Shown: positions 9,376 to 21,019, counted from the stretch's first letter. The stretch: DNA of 23,796 bases from Hyphochytrium catenoides (GCA_900088475.1 FLMG01001443.1:4383-28178); one strand, 5' to 3'. A program made the numbers and translations. The notes: a model not told the origin generated them from the letters alone.

Positions 9376-12300
9376 CCTATTAGGTTCCAAGACGGAGGCA
9401 AGGAGTTCGGGGAGAAGGAGTAGGAAATCAGCACATGTCCTCTTGGCCTTCATAAGCGTTTCCTCTCTCCTCGGCTGGAGTTCTCTCTACATCCATCTTG
9501 GTCCTTTCCATCTTCTCAGTCTCCACAAGCTGCTACCTATGCCAGGATTCTGTCCTTGTTCCTTGCATTTCCACTATTTGAATCCCAGCTTCTGTATCCC
9601 CACCGCGAATTGCCTACGTCTCTCTCTCCCTCAGCATACCTCTTCTTTCTATCCGGGCCCCTGTTCCTCGTGCTCTCTTCTTTCTTTCTCTCTGTCAATG
9701 TCTCCTCTTTCCTTATCCCTCTCCTTTTCTCTCTCCCTTTATCACTTACTCTCCTGCCTCACTCCTTTTCTCTCGCTTTCTTAACCCTTTCTCTGGTTCT
9801 CTGTCTCTCTCTCTTGGTGTTGTTTCTTCAAGCCATGTTTCCCCACTGGACCATGCTCATGCCTACCTTCTCCCACTCCGTCACTTCGTCGAGGACTTGC
9901 AGCAGTCTGGCGCGGATCTGGACGTTTATGAGACCGAGTCAACATAAGTTCACCGCAAAAAAGAGAAAAGAGTTGAGAGAGGCGCTATTTTTGAGAGAAG
10001 CAAAGAAAGAGAAGCGCTGTCTCTTCCCGAACCAAGGGCGAGATGAAGGAAGGATAAAGGCTTGCCGACGTGTCGGGAGAGAGGAGCGGTGAGAGATAGG
10101 GAGCAAAAGGCAGGAGAGGGGCAAGAATGGAAGAGAGAGAAGAGGTGAGAGACCCAGGCGAAGTGCTACCTCCATAAAGCAGTGAGGATCAAAGCCGCTA
10201 AGTCTCAAAAGGCTCAGCAGCTCCTGCAGAGTGTAGCCTGACTTGGACGCGTAGCGGAGGAAGGCATCTAGTAGGGAGAGTGCAGAGAGTTAGCACCGGC
10301 GTCAATGATAAAGGAAGAGGCAGGGCGAGAGACGGAGAGAGAGAGAGAATATAATCGGAAAAGAGCAAGAGAGAGATACTGAGAGAGCGAGAGAAGGAGG
10401 GAGGAAGACAAACAGGGGCAAGAGGGTGTTGAATACAGAGAAAAAGAGAGCGAGAACAGAGGGAGAGAGAAGGGAGAGAGAGAGAGAGAGAGAGTCGGAG
10501 AGAGAGATACTGAGAGAGCGAGAGAGGGACGGAGGAAGAAAGAAGGAGAGTCCAGACATGGGAAGGGAAGGGGGTCTGCTGAATGCAGAATGCAGAAAAA
10601 AAAGAGAGGAAGAACAGAGAAGAAGGGAGGAGAGAGCGCGGAAGAGAGAGAAAGAAAATCAACTCACATTCTACTTCTGCATCTTCTTCTTCCTGATGCT
10701 CATCGTCTCTTCCCTCCTCTTCCTCCTCTTGTGCATCGTCCGGAGGTGGATTTCGCTGTTTCTTTCTTTTCCTTTTGCCATTTGCCTCACTGTCCTCCTT
10801 CTCTTCTCGACTGACTTGGCCTCCAACTTGTCTCTCCTCTTCCTCCTCCATGTTATCCTCTTTCTTCCTTCCTTCTCCGTCTTCTCTACTGGGTGATGGC
10901 GGTCGGATCGCCACTCCGTTTACGCTCTCATACATGTTCTCAGTGTCTGTCGTCAAAAAGAGGAATATTATTAGAGAATTATCGAGCGAAATCTGCATCA
11001 AACAAATGAGTGAGATTTACAAGATGCAAGAGAGAGAGAGAGTGAGAAAGAGAGAGAGAGAGGAGACCACTACATAGAAAGTAAAGTTTGGGGCGGGGGA
11101 TTAGTACTTAAGAAGAACAGGATTTATGGTCGTAAGCTCAAGAGACAGTGAGCCACTGCACAGAAAAAGCGACAGGTCCACAGAAAAAGGGATAGTCTAA
11201 AGAGAAAAAGAGAGAGAGAGAGAGAGAGNNNNNNNNNNNNNNNNNNNNNNNNNNNNNNNNNNNNNNNNNNNNNNNNNNNNNGTAACTCCTCAAAAGTCCT
11301 ACCTTCTTTCTCGCCATTGCAAATCCGAATAGGCGGCGCATCATCATCGCAGACCTGCATCGCGTGGACCAACTGATAGAAGTCCACCGGCCCAAAGTCC
11401 ATGAAGGACTCTTGGAATGCAGTCTTAACATTAGAGACTGGGACATTTCCCAGGATCCAAGCTGCCGAGGCGAGGCAGGTATCGCCCTGAGCCTCTGCTT
11501 TAACGACAGACTTCAGCGCCTCCCCGCCCTTTGCGATGAAGTAAGAAGCAATGGCGTGCATGTTGCACATGAAGGAGAAAGAGCCCTCTATACTCATGGG
11601 ATAGCCTACGCGCGCAGCAAACTCTGAAAGATAGTTGTACCCCTGTGGATGTGACGAATAGAGACAGGGAAACGCAGGATGATGGACGAGACAAGCAGCA
11701 AGAGGGAGATATAAAGAGAGAAATAAGGGAGAGAGAGAGAGAGAGAGAGGAAGGGAAGAGAAGAGAAGAATTGAGGTGAGAGAGGCGGTGGAGACAGCAC
11801 AACCATGACTTAGCACTTTCTCTAAATCCTGAGGATAGTACTAACCAAATAAATGAGAAGACTTTTGCCGGTGAAAGAAAGAGCAGAGAGAAGCTTGAAC
11901 AGAACAAGCTTGACGAAGAAGGAAGGTTGACTTAATCAAACACGACGTGGCACACAGGTGGCGGTTAAGTAAAAAGGAGTACAAGCGTAGCAGAACTGGA
12001 AATATGTGCAAGGTAGAGAGAGTGAAGCAAAACCTCTGGCATGGAACCTAAGAATAAATCAGGTGCCAGCCTAAGAGAGTAAAAGAGGACACCAGTGCGT
12101 GAGTAAACGAGGCTCACCTTGTCGCTGCAGAGCACTAAGATGTGATCCTTGGTCTTGGTAAGATCCAGAAGTGTCTCTACACAGCGCGTAGCGCCGATGG
12201 GAAGGAGAAAAGACGTGGAGCAGCCGTCTCCTCTTTCACTGAAGTGAGAAAAACTGTTACTCTCAAGCTGGCAAATGTATGAAAAGCTAAGGCCATTCTG

Positions 12301-14347
12301 CTCGAAACAAAGGGTCAAGGAAAGGTGATCGCTATGTGCAAAAAGCCATGAACAAGGGCAAGCACAGTGAACACCGACCAAGAGAGGATACACCATGCTT
12401 TCCAGACTGAGAAAGGCAAAGAGAAGATAGAAATGAGATGAAAATGGGGTGCAGAAATGGACTGCCAACAATGAAAGTGCAAGCGAGACAAGCTATTGCT
12501 TCAGCTTGAATCAATGCAAAGAGAGAAAAAGAAGAAGCTGCAGTGTGTCAAGCTCTATCGAGTTAGTCAAAGAAGAGACACAGTCAGGAGAGCAAACTCG
12601 CTTAAGCGAGAAACGGACGTAGAGAAGAGATCAGCGGCAAGAGGAGCGGGGCTTGACCTTAGTTCGTCTATGTAAGCCTGTAACACCTTATTCAGCGCTG
12701 GAGAGTACGGAGCGCCATATCTCTTGTTAATATCAGGAATTTCCACCTGCATCGCTGGTGAATGGCATGGCACGGCTGACGCCAATGTCAAAATATCCGA
12801 TATATTGCCTACCGGTGTATACACTTTTTTGATTTTTTTGATGATGTCCGGGTCTTCGGCGTCTAGCGGGGACTTGTCCTTCGAGGCAGAGGTGATGACG
12901 CACTCCTTCAGGCCTTCTGAGGTGTACTGATAGAGTGAAGAGGGATAATGCGGCGAGAAGAAAATAGGGAGCGGCCGGGAAAGCGTGAGAGGATGCGGAT
13001 GCGATGGAAGCCGGGGAAAAGGAGCATTCTCAAGGGAAAAACAACATATGAAATGGGGGTCCCAAGGAAGCGGTGCACAGGGAGAGAGAGTATAGGGCGA
13101 AGAGAGGAAACAAAAGAGGGGGAGAAGGGCGCGAGGAGAGGGGAGGAATGCGAGAGGAGAGAGAAATGAAGGTCCGAACGGGAGGAAACTGATGGGGCCG
13201 ACATTCTAACATTTCGCCCGCACCACACATTAGCAGAAAGCCCATAGACTTGAAGGTCGAGGGACAAGTGCTTACCACATACGAATCTTGTTCCACCACG
13301 CAGAAAAAGTAGTTCCCGACCGCAGCTAGCAGGGAAGGGAAGCGCATGTCAACAAATGGAGAAGAGGAAGGGCATGAAAGAGCATAACAATGGAGGGAAA
13401 TTGAAGAGATGAGAAAGCTATAAAGCTAATAGAAAAGAAGGGCACTACTCCTCTGCCTAACCCTTACCGACAGGATTGAGCAAGCTTCCACGCTTTATTG
13501 TGCGCTTGGACATCGTCAGCACCATTTCTTTTGGCGGCTATGGGACAGAAGGTATGCCAGAGAAGGCCCAGAGAGAGGACGCGGACGTGTATAAGAGGAG
13601 TAAGAGACAACGGTCCCCGAGGTTTGCATCAGGTGTCCGCCAGTATATTGATCAAAGGACACTTCACTCTAAGAGATGTCTAACCAGTGGTGAGGCTTAG
13701 AAGAAAGAAGATGGAAGAGAGAAAGGAAAGAAGTGTCTATCTGGACAGGAACAGGAACAGCGATAGCCGAACAACAGATGGTGGCGAAAGGCCCAAAGGA
13801 GGAGAAGAACATTTTCTTCTAAGATGCAAAGAGGTAGCTTCCCCTACCTTGGACGCGTCGTAGATCATAAAATCTACGACTCCTCGCTTCACAAAGTCGG
13901 TGAACTTTGGGTGCTTCTGCCTATCAAATCGAGGCAAGGAACGGCATCCACCCACCACGTAACATTAAGAGACAGGAACCAAGGCAGATGAGAATTAGGA
14001 GAGGACCGAGTCACGTGAACAGGCAGAGAGAGACGAGAAGTAAGGAAATTGGGCAAGGGCCCCATCTGGATTGTGATGGTCTCAACCTTTTAAGGAGGAT
14101 TGAGGAAACGTAAGAAGGGAATGCAGCAGAACCGAAGCTTATTGACGAGTGAGCTTTCAAAGGCAGGCCCAGACTACACTGAGGCGGCCTCAAAGGAAAA
14201 AGAAACATTGGCAAGACTGGACATTAGAGGCGCGCGCAACAGAGAATTCCAGAGGAACAAAGAGGTTGCGCAACAGAGAATTCCAGAGGAACAAAGAGGT
14301 TGGAGTAGGGAGGGCGAGGGAAGGGCGAGTAAGAGCGAAAGATGCCC

Positions 14348-14412
<65 letters not shown>

Positions 14413-15170
14413 CGAGAAAGGGAGAGAGAATGGCGGAAAGAGAGAGGATCGAGTGACAGAGCGAGAGAGGAAATGACAGAGGAGAGAGAGAGAGAAAGTA
14501 GAAGACCCTGATGAGCAACTGACCAGAAGGTAAGGTTTCTGAGGGTGACATCGGTTAGGACATAGGTAACCCTCAGTCCCTTCAGATAAGGCACTCTCTC
14601 CAGCATCGGCTCTAGAGCTGTCATAAAGTAAAAGGCAAATCTCCCACTGCCTGCCCCAAACTCGAAGATGTAAAATGGCTGGTCCAGGTAAAGCTTCTTC
14701 TCTCCTCCCGGGTGAAGAAGAGGAGAGAGAAAGAGGTCCTTCAGCCATTCAACGACCAACTAGTAGAAGAGAGACGGAAGACAGGAGTCAGACAATCAAG
14801 GTTACCGAAGGCCAAGCAGCAGAAGAGCTTAGATGACCATAAGAAGAGAGAACAGTGAGAGGAGAAGCGGTAAAAGACGCATTTTTGAAAGAGAAAGAGA
14901 GAGAGAGACACACACACACACAGACAATGAGAGAGAGAGAGTGGAGAGGAGAGCAGGAAGAAGAAGGGGCGGAGTGGCACACTGGATCTCGTGTGCAGGG
15001 AAAGCACTGGTGGATAAGGTTCACCATATTCACAAAGGCGAGGAAGAGAAAGAGAGCGATAAAGCTGAAGATAATGAGACGAACTTCAACAGACAAAGTT
15101 CTTATCTTAGGACCCACCTTGGCGTAAGCTTTGGCAATGAAAGGGTTAGTGGTAATGTAGTTGGGTACCT

Positions 15171-15215
<45 letters not shown>

Positions 15216-15791
15216 GAGTGGGGAGACAGTGAGAGAGAGAGAGAGAGGAGAGAGAGAGAGGAGAGAGAGAGGAGTGGGGAGACAGTGAGAGAGAGAGACA
15301 GTGAGAGAGAGAGACAGAGAGAAAGAGAGACAGAGAGAAAGAGGACAGAGAGAGCGAGAGAAAGAGAGACAGAGACAGAGAGACAGGAGAGAGAGGAGAA
15401 GCATCACGAGCAGCGGGAACGTGATGAGCACACATGGAGAACACATCACGTTGGTGGGCAAGCACATTGGGAGGGGTAGAGTCAGTGCTCCAGAAGAAGG
15501 AAGAAGAAACAGTGTGGCAGCGCCACAGTGTAGACCGAAGTAACCGCGAGGCACCAGCGGAACAGAGAGACAAGGGAGAGGTACACGCACTGAGAGAGAG
15601 GAGGGAGAGAGAGGAAGAGAGGCAATCGTAATGAGACAGCAGTGGCCACTCACAATGTTCTTACTCCAGGCGTTGATGCCCTGATTGTGGTAGAAGGCCT
15701 TCTGAAGATCCCAGAGCACGGACTTTGAGAGAGGTACCTGCTGCTCCAGGTACCACTCTCCATCTCCACCTCTCTTGCCGAGCGGTGCCAT
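8288..15791 (-). CDS. SAM-dependent methyltransferase with C-terminal TPR-like repeats (15 exons)
   Basis: Exons in transcript order are 15791-15654, 15168-15118, 14759-14524, 13920-13848, 13537-13468, 13325-13276, 12926-12658, 12238-12118, 11642-11303, 10946-10668, 10267-10170, 9917-9867, 9318-9243, 8809-8624 and 8352-8288. They join in phase to 700 residues. The order of motifs matches a widespread bacterial/protist family: LQKAFYHNQGINAW, then VPNYITTNPFIAKAYAK, then SAM motif I EFGAGSGRF (residues 96-104), YVLTD (Asp133), RNLTFW, KRGVVDFMIYDA, NPVAAVGNYFF, FLLPIGATRCVETLL, LVLCSDKGYNY, GSFSFMCNMHAIASYF, FGPVDFYQLVHAM and LLSLLRLSGFD. A TPR-like tail follows (VPFELGRCCYQLQ, FYNIGLCYKEGGEFQTAAQYL, EYEPAVTALQEVYEHL). 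The target is unknown; protein methylation is a guess. A ~93-residue acidic insertion (exon 10) and a 66-bp possible intron in exon 7 are unusual. Individual splice sites are predicted, not observed. Confidence 0.85.
9345..9372 (+). repeat. (GA)14 microsatellite
   Basis: Pure GA run on the + strand. On the coding strand of the methyltransferase gene it is a (TC)n tract a short distance upstream of the exon 13 acceptor. Confidence 0.9.
11229..11281. other. Assembly gap (53 N)
   Basis: A run of N directly follows a GA dinucleotide run (11207-11228), which suggests unresolved microsatellite length. It lies in intron 9 of the minus-strand methyltransferase gene, just downstream of the exon 9 donor, so no coding sequence appears to be lost. 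Confidence 0.97.
12747..12812 (-). other. 66-nt in-frame, stop-free GT...AG segment within exon 7 (possible exitron)
   Basis: On the coding strand it begins GTAGGC after ACACCG and ends GATGCAG before GTGGAAATT. It is a multiple of three with no stop, so the frame stays open whether it is retained or removed. Removal joins KKVYTP to VEIPDINKRYG, which fits the family spacing more tightly. It lacks the pyrimidine tract seen at most other acceptors of this gene. Confidence 0.45.
14219..14301 (+). repeat. Short tandem duplication GCGCAACAGAGAATTCCAGA-type
   Basis: The segment GCAACAGAGAATTCCAGAGG, extending through AACAAAGAGGTTG, occurs twice in close succession (about 14236-14268 and 14270-14302). 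It is a recent local duplication of about 34 bp inside intron 3 of the methyltransferase gene. Confidence 0.8.
14353..14410 (+). repeat. (GA)29 microsatellite
   Basis: The longest perfect dinucleotide run in the window (58 bp). It lies in intron 3 of the minus-strand methyltransferase gene, where the transcript would read (UC)n. Confidence 0.95.
15177..15390 (+). repeat. Imperfect GA-rich array in methyltransferase intron 1
   Basis: Over 200 bp of GAGAGA/GACAGAGA units, including two near-identical blocks GAGGAGTGGGGAGACAGTGAGA (about 15212 and 15269). On the transcribed strand this is CT-rich and leads directly into the exon 2 acceptor (CTCTCTCAG). Confidence 0.85.
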
Positions 15792-16350
15792 GGTAGGAAG
15801 AGAAAGAGGACAAGGTATTGGCCCGCAGATTGAGAGGAAGGGACCGTCACGAGTCTTTCTCCTTCTTTACGGTCTCGGGGAGCTGCAGAGGTCGCTCCTC
15901 TCGAACGATCCCGTCCTGCTTCTCCTTCTCGTAGGAGGAAAGAGCAATAACTTTGGCAATTATAATAACCCTTCCTCTTCTATAAAGATCTGGCTTGTGC
16001 AGCTTCTTTCTCTCTCTCTGGTTCGCTCTCTCTCTCTCTCTCTCTCTCGCTTTTCTATCTATCTCATCTCTCTCTACCTATCTATCTATCTTTATCCCTA
16101 ACTCTCTCTTTCCCTCCATCTATCTGTATCTCTCTCACTCGCACTCTGTCTCTTTCTCTCAGCCCTTTTCTCTGTCTCTCTCTCTCTCTCTGTCTCTCTC
16201 TCCCGTTGGCCTCTGTGATGGCTGGTGAGCGGTGATGCTTGAAGCTGGAGAGAGATGATGGTCAAAAAATTCCAAATAAAGATTCTAAATGGATGGTTCA
16301 CCATCTGATTATCAGACACTCTGATTCTTTCAGTGGACTAGTCTAGGTAT

Positions 16351-16376
16351 CTAGGTTACCTAAGCAGGCAACCTAG
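16351..16376. promoter_or_regulatory. Compact 11-bp inverted repeat with 4-base loop
   Basis: Arms at 16351-16361 (CTAGGTTACCT) and 16366-16376 (AGGCAACCTAG) enclose AAGC. Ten of eleven pairs are Watson-Crick. The single A/C mismatch on the + strand becomes a U-G wobble in a minus-strand transcript. Function is unknown; it could be a palindromic protein-binding site or a leader hairpin. Confidence 0.4.
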
Positions 16377-16654
16377 CCCAGGTACAACGAAGTGAGAATG
16401 GTAAAACCTGGTTTCTTGGCCCATTGGACTCGGGTGGGTTGGGGGTCTTTTGGGATTCCCTGTGATTCTTTGGTGGAACGCACTTTGGGGGCAGTCTGGA
16501 CTATCTCTAGCCCCTCTGTGTCTCTACATCAGCAGATTGGTTAGGCATTATTAGGGACCTCGTTTTCTCTCCTCCATCTCGGGGTGCTCTGTCTCAATGT
16601 CTCTTTCTACTGGCGGCACGCTTCTACTCATCGCTTCTGTTCCTTCATCTTTGA

Positions 16655-16666
<12 letters not shown>

Positions 16667-16716
<50 letters not shown>
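16667..16716 (+). repeat. (CT)25 microsatellite
   Basis: A pure CT run of 50 bp within a longer pyrimidine-rich tract upstream of the HslU gene. Confidence 0.95.
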
Positions 16717-16736
<20 letters not shown>

Positions 16737-17067
16737 TTCTCTCTCACCCGTATCTCCCCTAATTGTCTCTATTCTCTCTTATTCTCCCACCTGCGGTCTT
16801 CCTCTTTCTCTGAGAGAGCACGCGGATTCTGAAGTCACATCAGTCTTTCTCTGCCTTAGCCGCGTGCATCCCTGAGCGCTGGCAGAGAGAAGGGATCCGG
16901 ACTGCTTGCTCAGCAAAGCATTATAGTCGACAATCCTTCCGCTGAAGAGGTAGATCAGAAGCTGGAATCTTTGCTCTCTTTGCAGAAGAGAGTCGGTCAA
17001 GCAACAGACAGAGAGAGAGAGAGAAAAGAAGAGAGAAAGAAAGAGAGAGAGAGAAGTGTAGGCAAAC

Positions 17068-20000
17068 ATGATCAGCGGTAAGGCTATGCGCCGTTTACAC
17101 TCTACACTTACGGCTGGACGGCGGCGGACGGTTAGCCTCAAATCTGCTCCGTATCAAGGGTCTCTTCCGGGGCTGTCATCTCTCTCCTCCGGCCCGAGCT
17201 TTAGTCACTATGGGGCGGGAAAGAGAGAGAGACGGTTCTTGAGTACCAGTCCAATGAAAGATGAGGACGAGAGCGTGGTAGAGACTCCTCAGCCCGTCAA
17301 GGACGAGGGGAAGAAGTCTGCGGAGTCGTTTGACGAGCTGAACCCACGGGGCATGATGGAGAGACTGGACCAGTATATCATTGGCCAGGTAACGGCTTAC
17401 CAGTCCTCTCCTGCTTGCTCGCTCTCGTCTACTCTCTCTCCTCTCTCTCCCTCCACTCTCGATCTTGCTCTCTCTCCTCTCTTCTCTGTTGTGCGCTGGC
17501 ACTATCGCGGCTCTCTCCTCAGTCGCTATTCAAATCGTCTCGCCCAGGATTAAGAGTGAATTCATCTGTTACTCGCTTCTTCTCTCTCTCTCACTTATTG
17601 GCTTTCTCTCTAGATTGGCATTTTGTTTGGGTCATTTCTCTCTCTCTCTCTCTCTCTCTACTATCACTTCCAAGCGTCGTAGAAACAAGGGTTAGGACAC
17701 TATGGGGCAGCACATCCCAACCTCGAACGTTCTCCAATGCCACAGCTCTGCCTCATTCTTCCTTTTCCCATCCCCCATTGCCACACTCGTGGCGCTCACA
17801 ATCTTCATTGTCGATGCTTTCAGGCCGACGCCAAGCGCGCAGTGGCTGTGGCGCTCCGCAACCGCTGGCGGCGGCAGCAGCTGCCTGAGGATCTGCGGAA
17901 CGAAGTGATGCCCCGGAACATTCTTATGATCGGACCAACGGGCTGCGGCAAGACAGAGATAGCGAGAAGGATAGCTAAGCTTCTAGATGCACCCTTCATC
18001 AAGGTGAGAGAGGGGAGAGAGAGTGTGTGATCAGTGTTACCGATAGAGAAAGATAAAAGCAAGCGAGAATGAGAGAGAGCGGAGGGTGCAGAAAGAAAGA
18101 GAGAGAGAAGAGAAGAACTCTTCCTCACTTAGATAGAGCGAGTTGCTCTGCCGCATGTCCTTTGCCGGTTTGGCATGCTGAATGTCCCCGGGGCTTGGCA
18201 CGAGTTATCCTCTCTCTCCTCTATCCCCTAACGTTCTGACCTTGGCAGTTGCGCTTATCGACGAGCGTTTCTCTTCCTGCGACGTTCTCTTCTCTCTTAT
18301 GTGTTTTGGCCTGCCTTTGGTGTCGTTTTTTTCTAGACCGTTCCTTGGCTCTTGTCGGGTTATAGTGCTGTTCCTAACACTTTAGTGGGCTCGGACTAAT
18401 GCAATCGCCTCGTGTCTCTGGCTTCAACGTTGATGCTCCCCTCTCCTCTCTCTCTCTGATTATATCCCGTTTTCTTCCCGGTATTTTTATCTCTCTCTCT
18501 CTTCCCTCACCTGTCTGCTCCAGGTTGAAGCCACAAAGTTCACGGAGGTGGGCTTCCACGGCCGAGACGTAGATCAGATCATCCGCGACCTGGTGGACAT
18601 CTCAATCGCGCTGACGAAGAAGAAGGCAACAGAAAGAATACGGAAGGAGGTGGCGGAGAAGGTGGACGAGCACATTCTGGACATTCTAGTAGGCCCCCAG
18701 GCGACTGGAGAGATTAGAGAGAGCTTCAGGAATATGCTGAAGCAGGTTAGACCTTTTTCCAGTCCCTCTCTCGCTCTCTGTCCCCCTCTTTCTCTCTCTC
18801 TCTCCCTCCATCCCGGGCCTTCTCTTTGTTTTTCCCTCTCTTTCTCTCCATCTTGGCCCTAATTTTGTCGAGTGATGGTGCGCTGACTTCCTTCTATCTC
18901 AACTTCTATGGTCGGTTGGTTAGACCTTCAGTTGCATCCGCGGCTAGCTCTTCTCTTTCTTCTTTTCTGAAAGGCGGTTGTCTTTTCCTTTGCTGCTCTT
19001 AGTGACTGCTGGTTTCCTTGTCCTGCAATGATCTTCAGGCTCTGCATCCTCTGCTGCTCTCTCTCTGGGCTTCGTCTTTGTCGGTCTTTCCTCCCTCTGA
19101 CTTGGGTCTAGGTTTGCCCTAATGCAATCGTACAATCTGTCAAAGTGAACCTTTGTACGTCGTCTTCTCTCTCTCTCTCTCTTTTTTTCTCTCTTTTCTC
19201 TTTCTAACCTCATGGATGCTCTCAATGTCTTCCCCTCTCGGTTGGCCTCATATTCTGTAGGGGCGTCTTGACACGCGGGAGATTGAGATCGAGGTGCCAA
19301 CAGAGAGAGGCGGGCCCTCTATCGCCTTTGACTCTATAGGCGGACTGCAAGTGGAGACTATAGTTGCCAAGCTTCAGGGAATGAGAGAGAAAGGGAAGAA
19401 CAAGGAGAAGAAGAGGCTCCCTATCTCAGAGGCCAGGCCCATTATAGAGGAAATGGAGATGGAAAAGCAGATGGACATGGGAGATGTCACAAAGGAGGCA
19501 GTCAAACAGGTGAGACTGCTGAAAGGCGCTCTTTCTTCCATTGCTGGTCTTTGTTTCCTTTACTTTTATCTCTTTCTCTCTCACTCCCTCTCTATCCCTC
19601 CTCTCTCCTTCTCTATCTTCTCTCTGTTGAATCAACGCTTACTATAGTGCTCTTTACTTCTTGTGGCACTCCAACGCTTTCGACTAACTCTCTCTCTCTC
19701 TCTCCCTTTCAGGTTGAGGAGAACGGCATCGTGTTCCTTGATGAGATTGATAAGATTGTTAACACGAGCGAGTACAGAGGCGCAGACGCCAGCGCCGAGG
19801 GCGTCCAGAGAGACCTTCTTCCTCTGATTGAGGGCAGCTCCATATCCACCAAGCACGGGAATGTGAACACGGACCACATTCTCTTTATCGCCTCAGGCGC
19901 CTTTCACTCCTGCAAGCCCTCAGACCTCATGGCCGAACTGCAGGTCAGCAAGAGAGAAAGAGACAACAGCAAAGCGAGAGAGGGAGAGTATAAAGGAGAG

Positions 20001-20838
20001 AGAGAGAGGAGAGAGAAGAGAGAGAGAGAGTGTGTCCTTCGCTCTCGTTCTCCCAACAACAGTGTCTCGGACGCATGCTTTGCTCTAATCGTATCTCATA
20101 ACTGTCTGTCTCTCTCTCTCTCTCATTATCTCTTCCTTCTTCTCGCTCGCTTTCGTCTCTCTCGCTTCCGGTTCTTCTCCTGCTCCTCTATGGACAGGGT
20201 CGTCTTCCCATCCGCGTGGAGCTGAAGGGCTTGACGGTGACGGATCTCTATCGGATCCTCACGGAGCCAGTCACCAACATTCTCCGCCAGCAGAAGGAGT
20301 TGATGCGCACGGAAGATGTTAACTTAGAGTTCACGGAGGAGGCGATCAGAGAGATCGCCAGGCTCGCTGCAGAGCTCAACCAGACAGTGGAGAATATTGG
20401 AGCCAGACGGCTGCACACAGGTAAAGAGAGAGACGAGAGAGAGACAGGCAAAGAGAGACAGACAGGTTGGGAAGAGAAAGAGAGGAAGAAGTGAAAGAGA
20501 CAGGAACGATCTTGCAAGGCATGGAAGAAGGTGTAGGTTTAAGAGGCAGAGTAAGAGCGGGACAGGAGAATGGTGCGCGATACCAGGCACCCTGCACCTT
20601 GGTGAGGCAGGGATGTGGAGGAGAGGGGAGAGAAGAGAGGAGAAGGGGGCTCGGGAGAAAGAGAAAGAGAGAATGTGTGAACACAGAGGGAGAGACATGG
20701 TGCTTTGGGGGTAGGAGCTAAAAGGGAGCGTTGAACATAAGAGAAGGGAGAGGTCGGGAAGGGCCATCGTTGTATTGTATTCTCAACTAATCTGCACGCT
20801 TCTGTCTTTCTTACTCTCTCTTTCTCTCTCTCTTTCTT

Positions 20839-20873
<35 letters not shown>

Positions 20874-21019
20874 TCTTAGTGATTGAGAGGATTGTGGAGG
20901 ACATCAGCTTCGCAGGGCCGGAGCTAAAGGGACAGACGGTGACCGTGGACCTGGAGATGGTGAACAAGAAGCTCGCCGACATGCTCAAGAAGAATGACCT
21001 GAGCAAGTTTATTCTCTAG
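17068..21019 (+). CDS. hslU: HslU, ATPase subunit of the mitochondrial HslUV (ClpYQ) protease
   Basis: This AAA+ unfoldase hexamer feeds proteins into the HslV peptidase. Exons are 17068-17388, 17824-18003, 18524-18745, 19261-19509, 19713-19943, 20198-20420 and 20880-21019; all join in phase to 521 residues, against 443 for E. coli HslU. Residues 1 to about 90 are Arg/Ser-rich with few acids at the start ([20 protein letters not shown]), a typical mitochondrial presequence; targeting is inferred. The conserved part begins near [22 protein letters not shown]. Walker A GPTGCGKT is at residues 144-151 and Walker B IVFLDEID at 330-337. The I-domain falls mainly in exons 3-4. Sensor/arginine-finger regions include [19 protein letters not shown] and [10 protein letters not shown]. 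The C-terminal hook ends DLSKFIL, which docks into HslV in the bacterial complex. The pore motif is GFHG rather than the E. coli GYVG. HslV is not in this window. Confidence 0.96.

Larger units (their letters stand above)
15792..17067. other. Divergent intergenic region (two promoters expected)
   Basis: It separates the start codons of the minus-strand methyltransferase and plus-strand HslU genes, so it should contain both promoters and leaders. It holds CT-rich tracts (about 16006-16200 and 16655-16745), a repeat-free centre (about 16205-16560) with a stem-loop at 16351-16376, and a GA-rich stretch (about 17008-17054) just before the HslU start. No gene is recognised. Confidence 0.7.

Noticed and set aside
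14353-14410. Possible CRISPR-like or satellite array
   Set aside because: It is a simple dinucleotide run without spacers; CRISPR arrays are also not expected in nuclear DNA.
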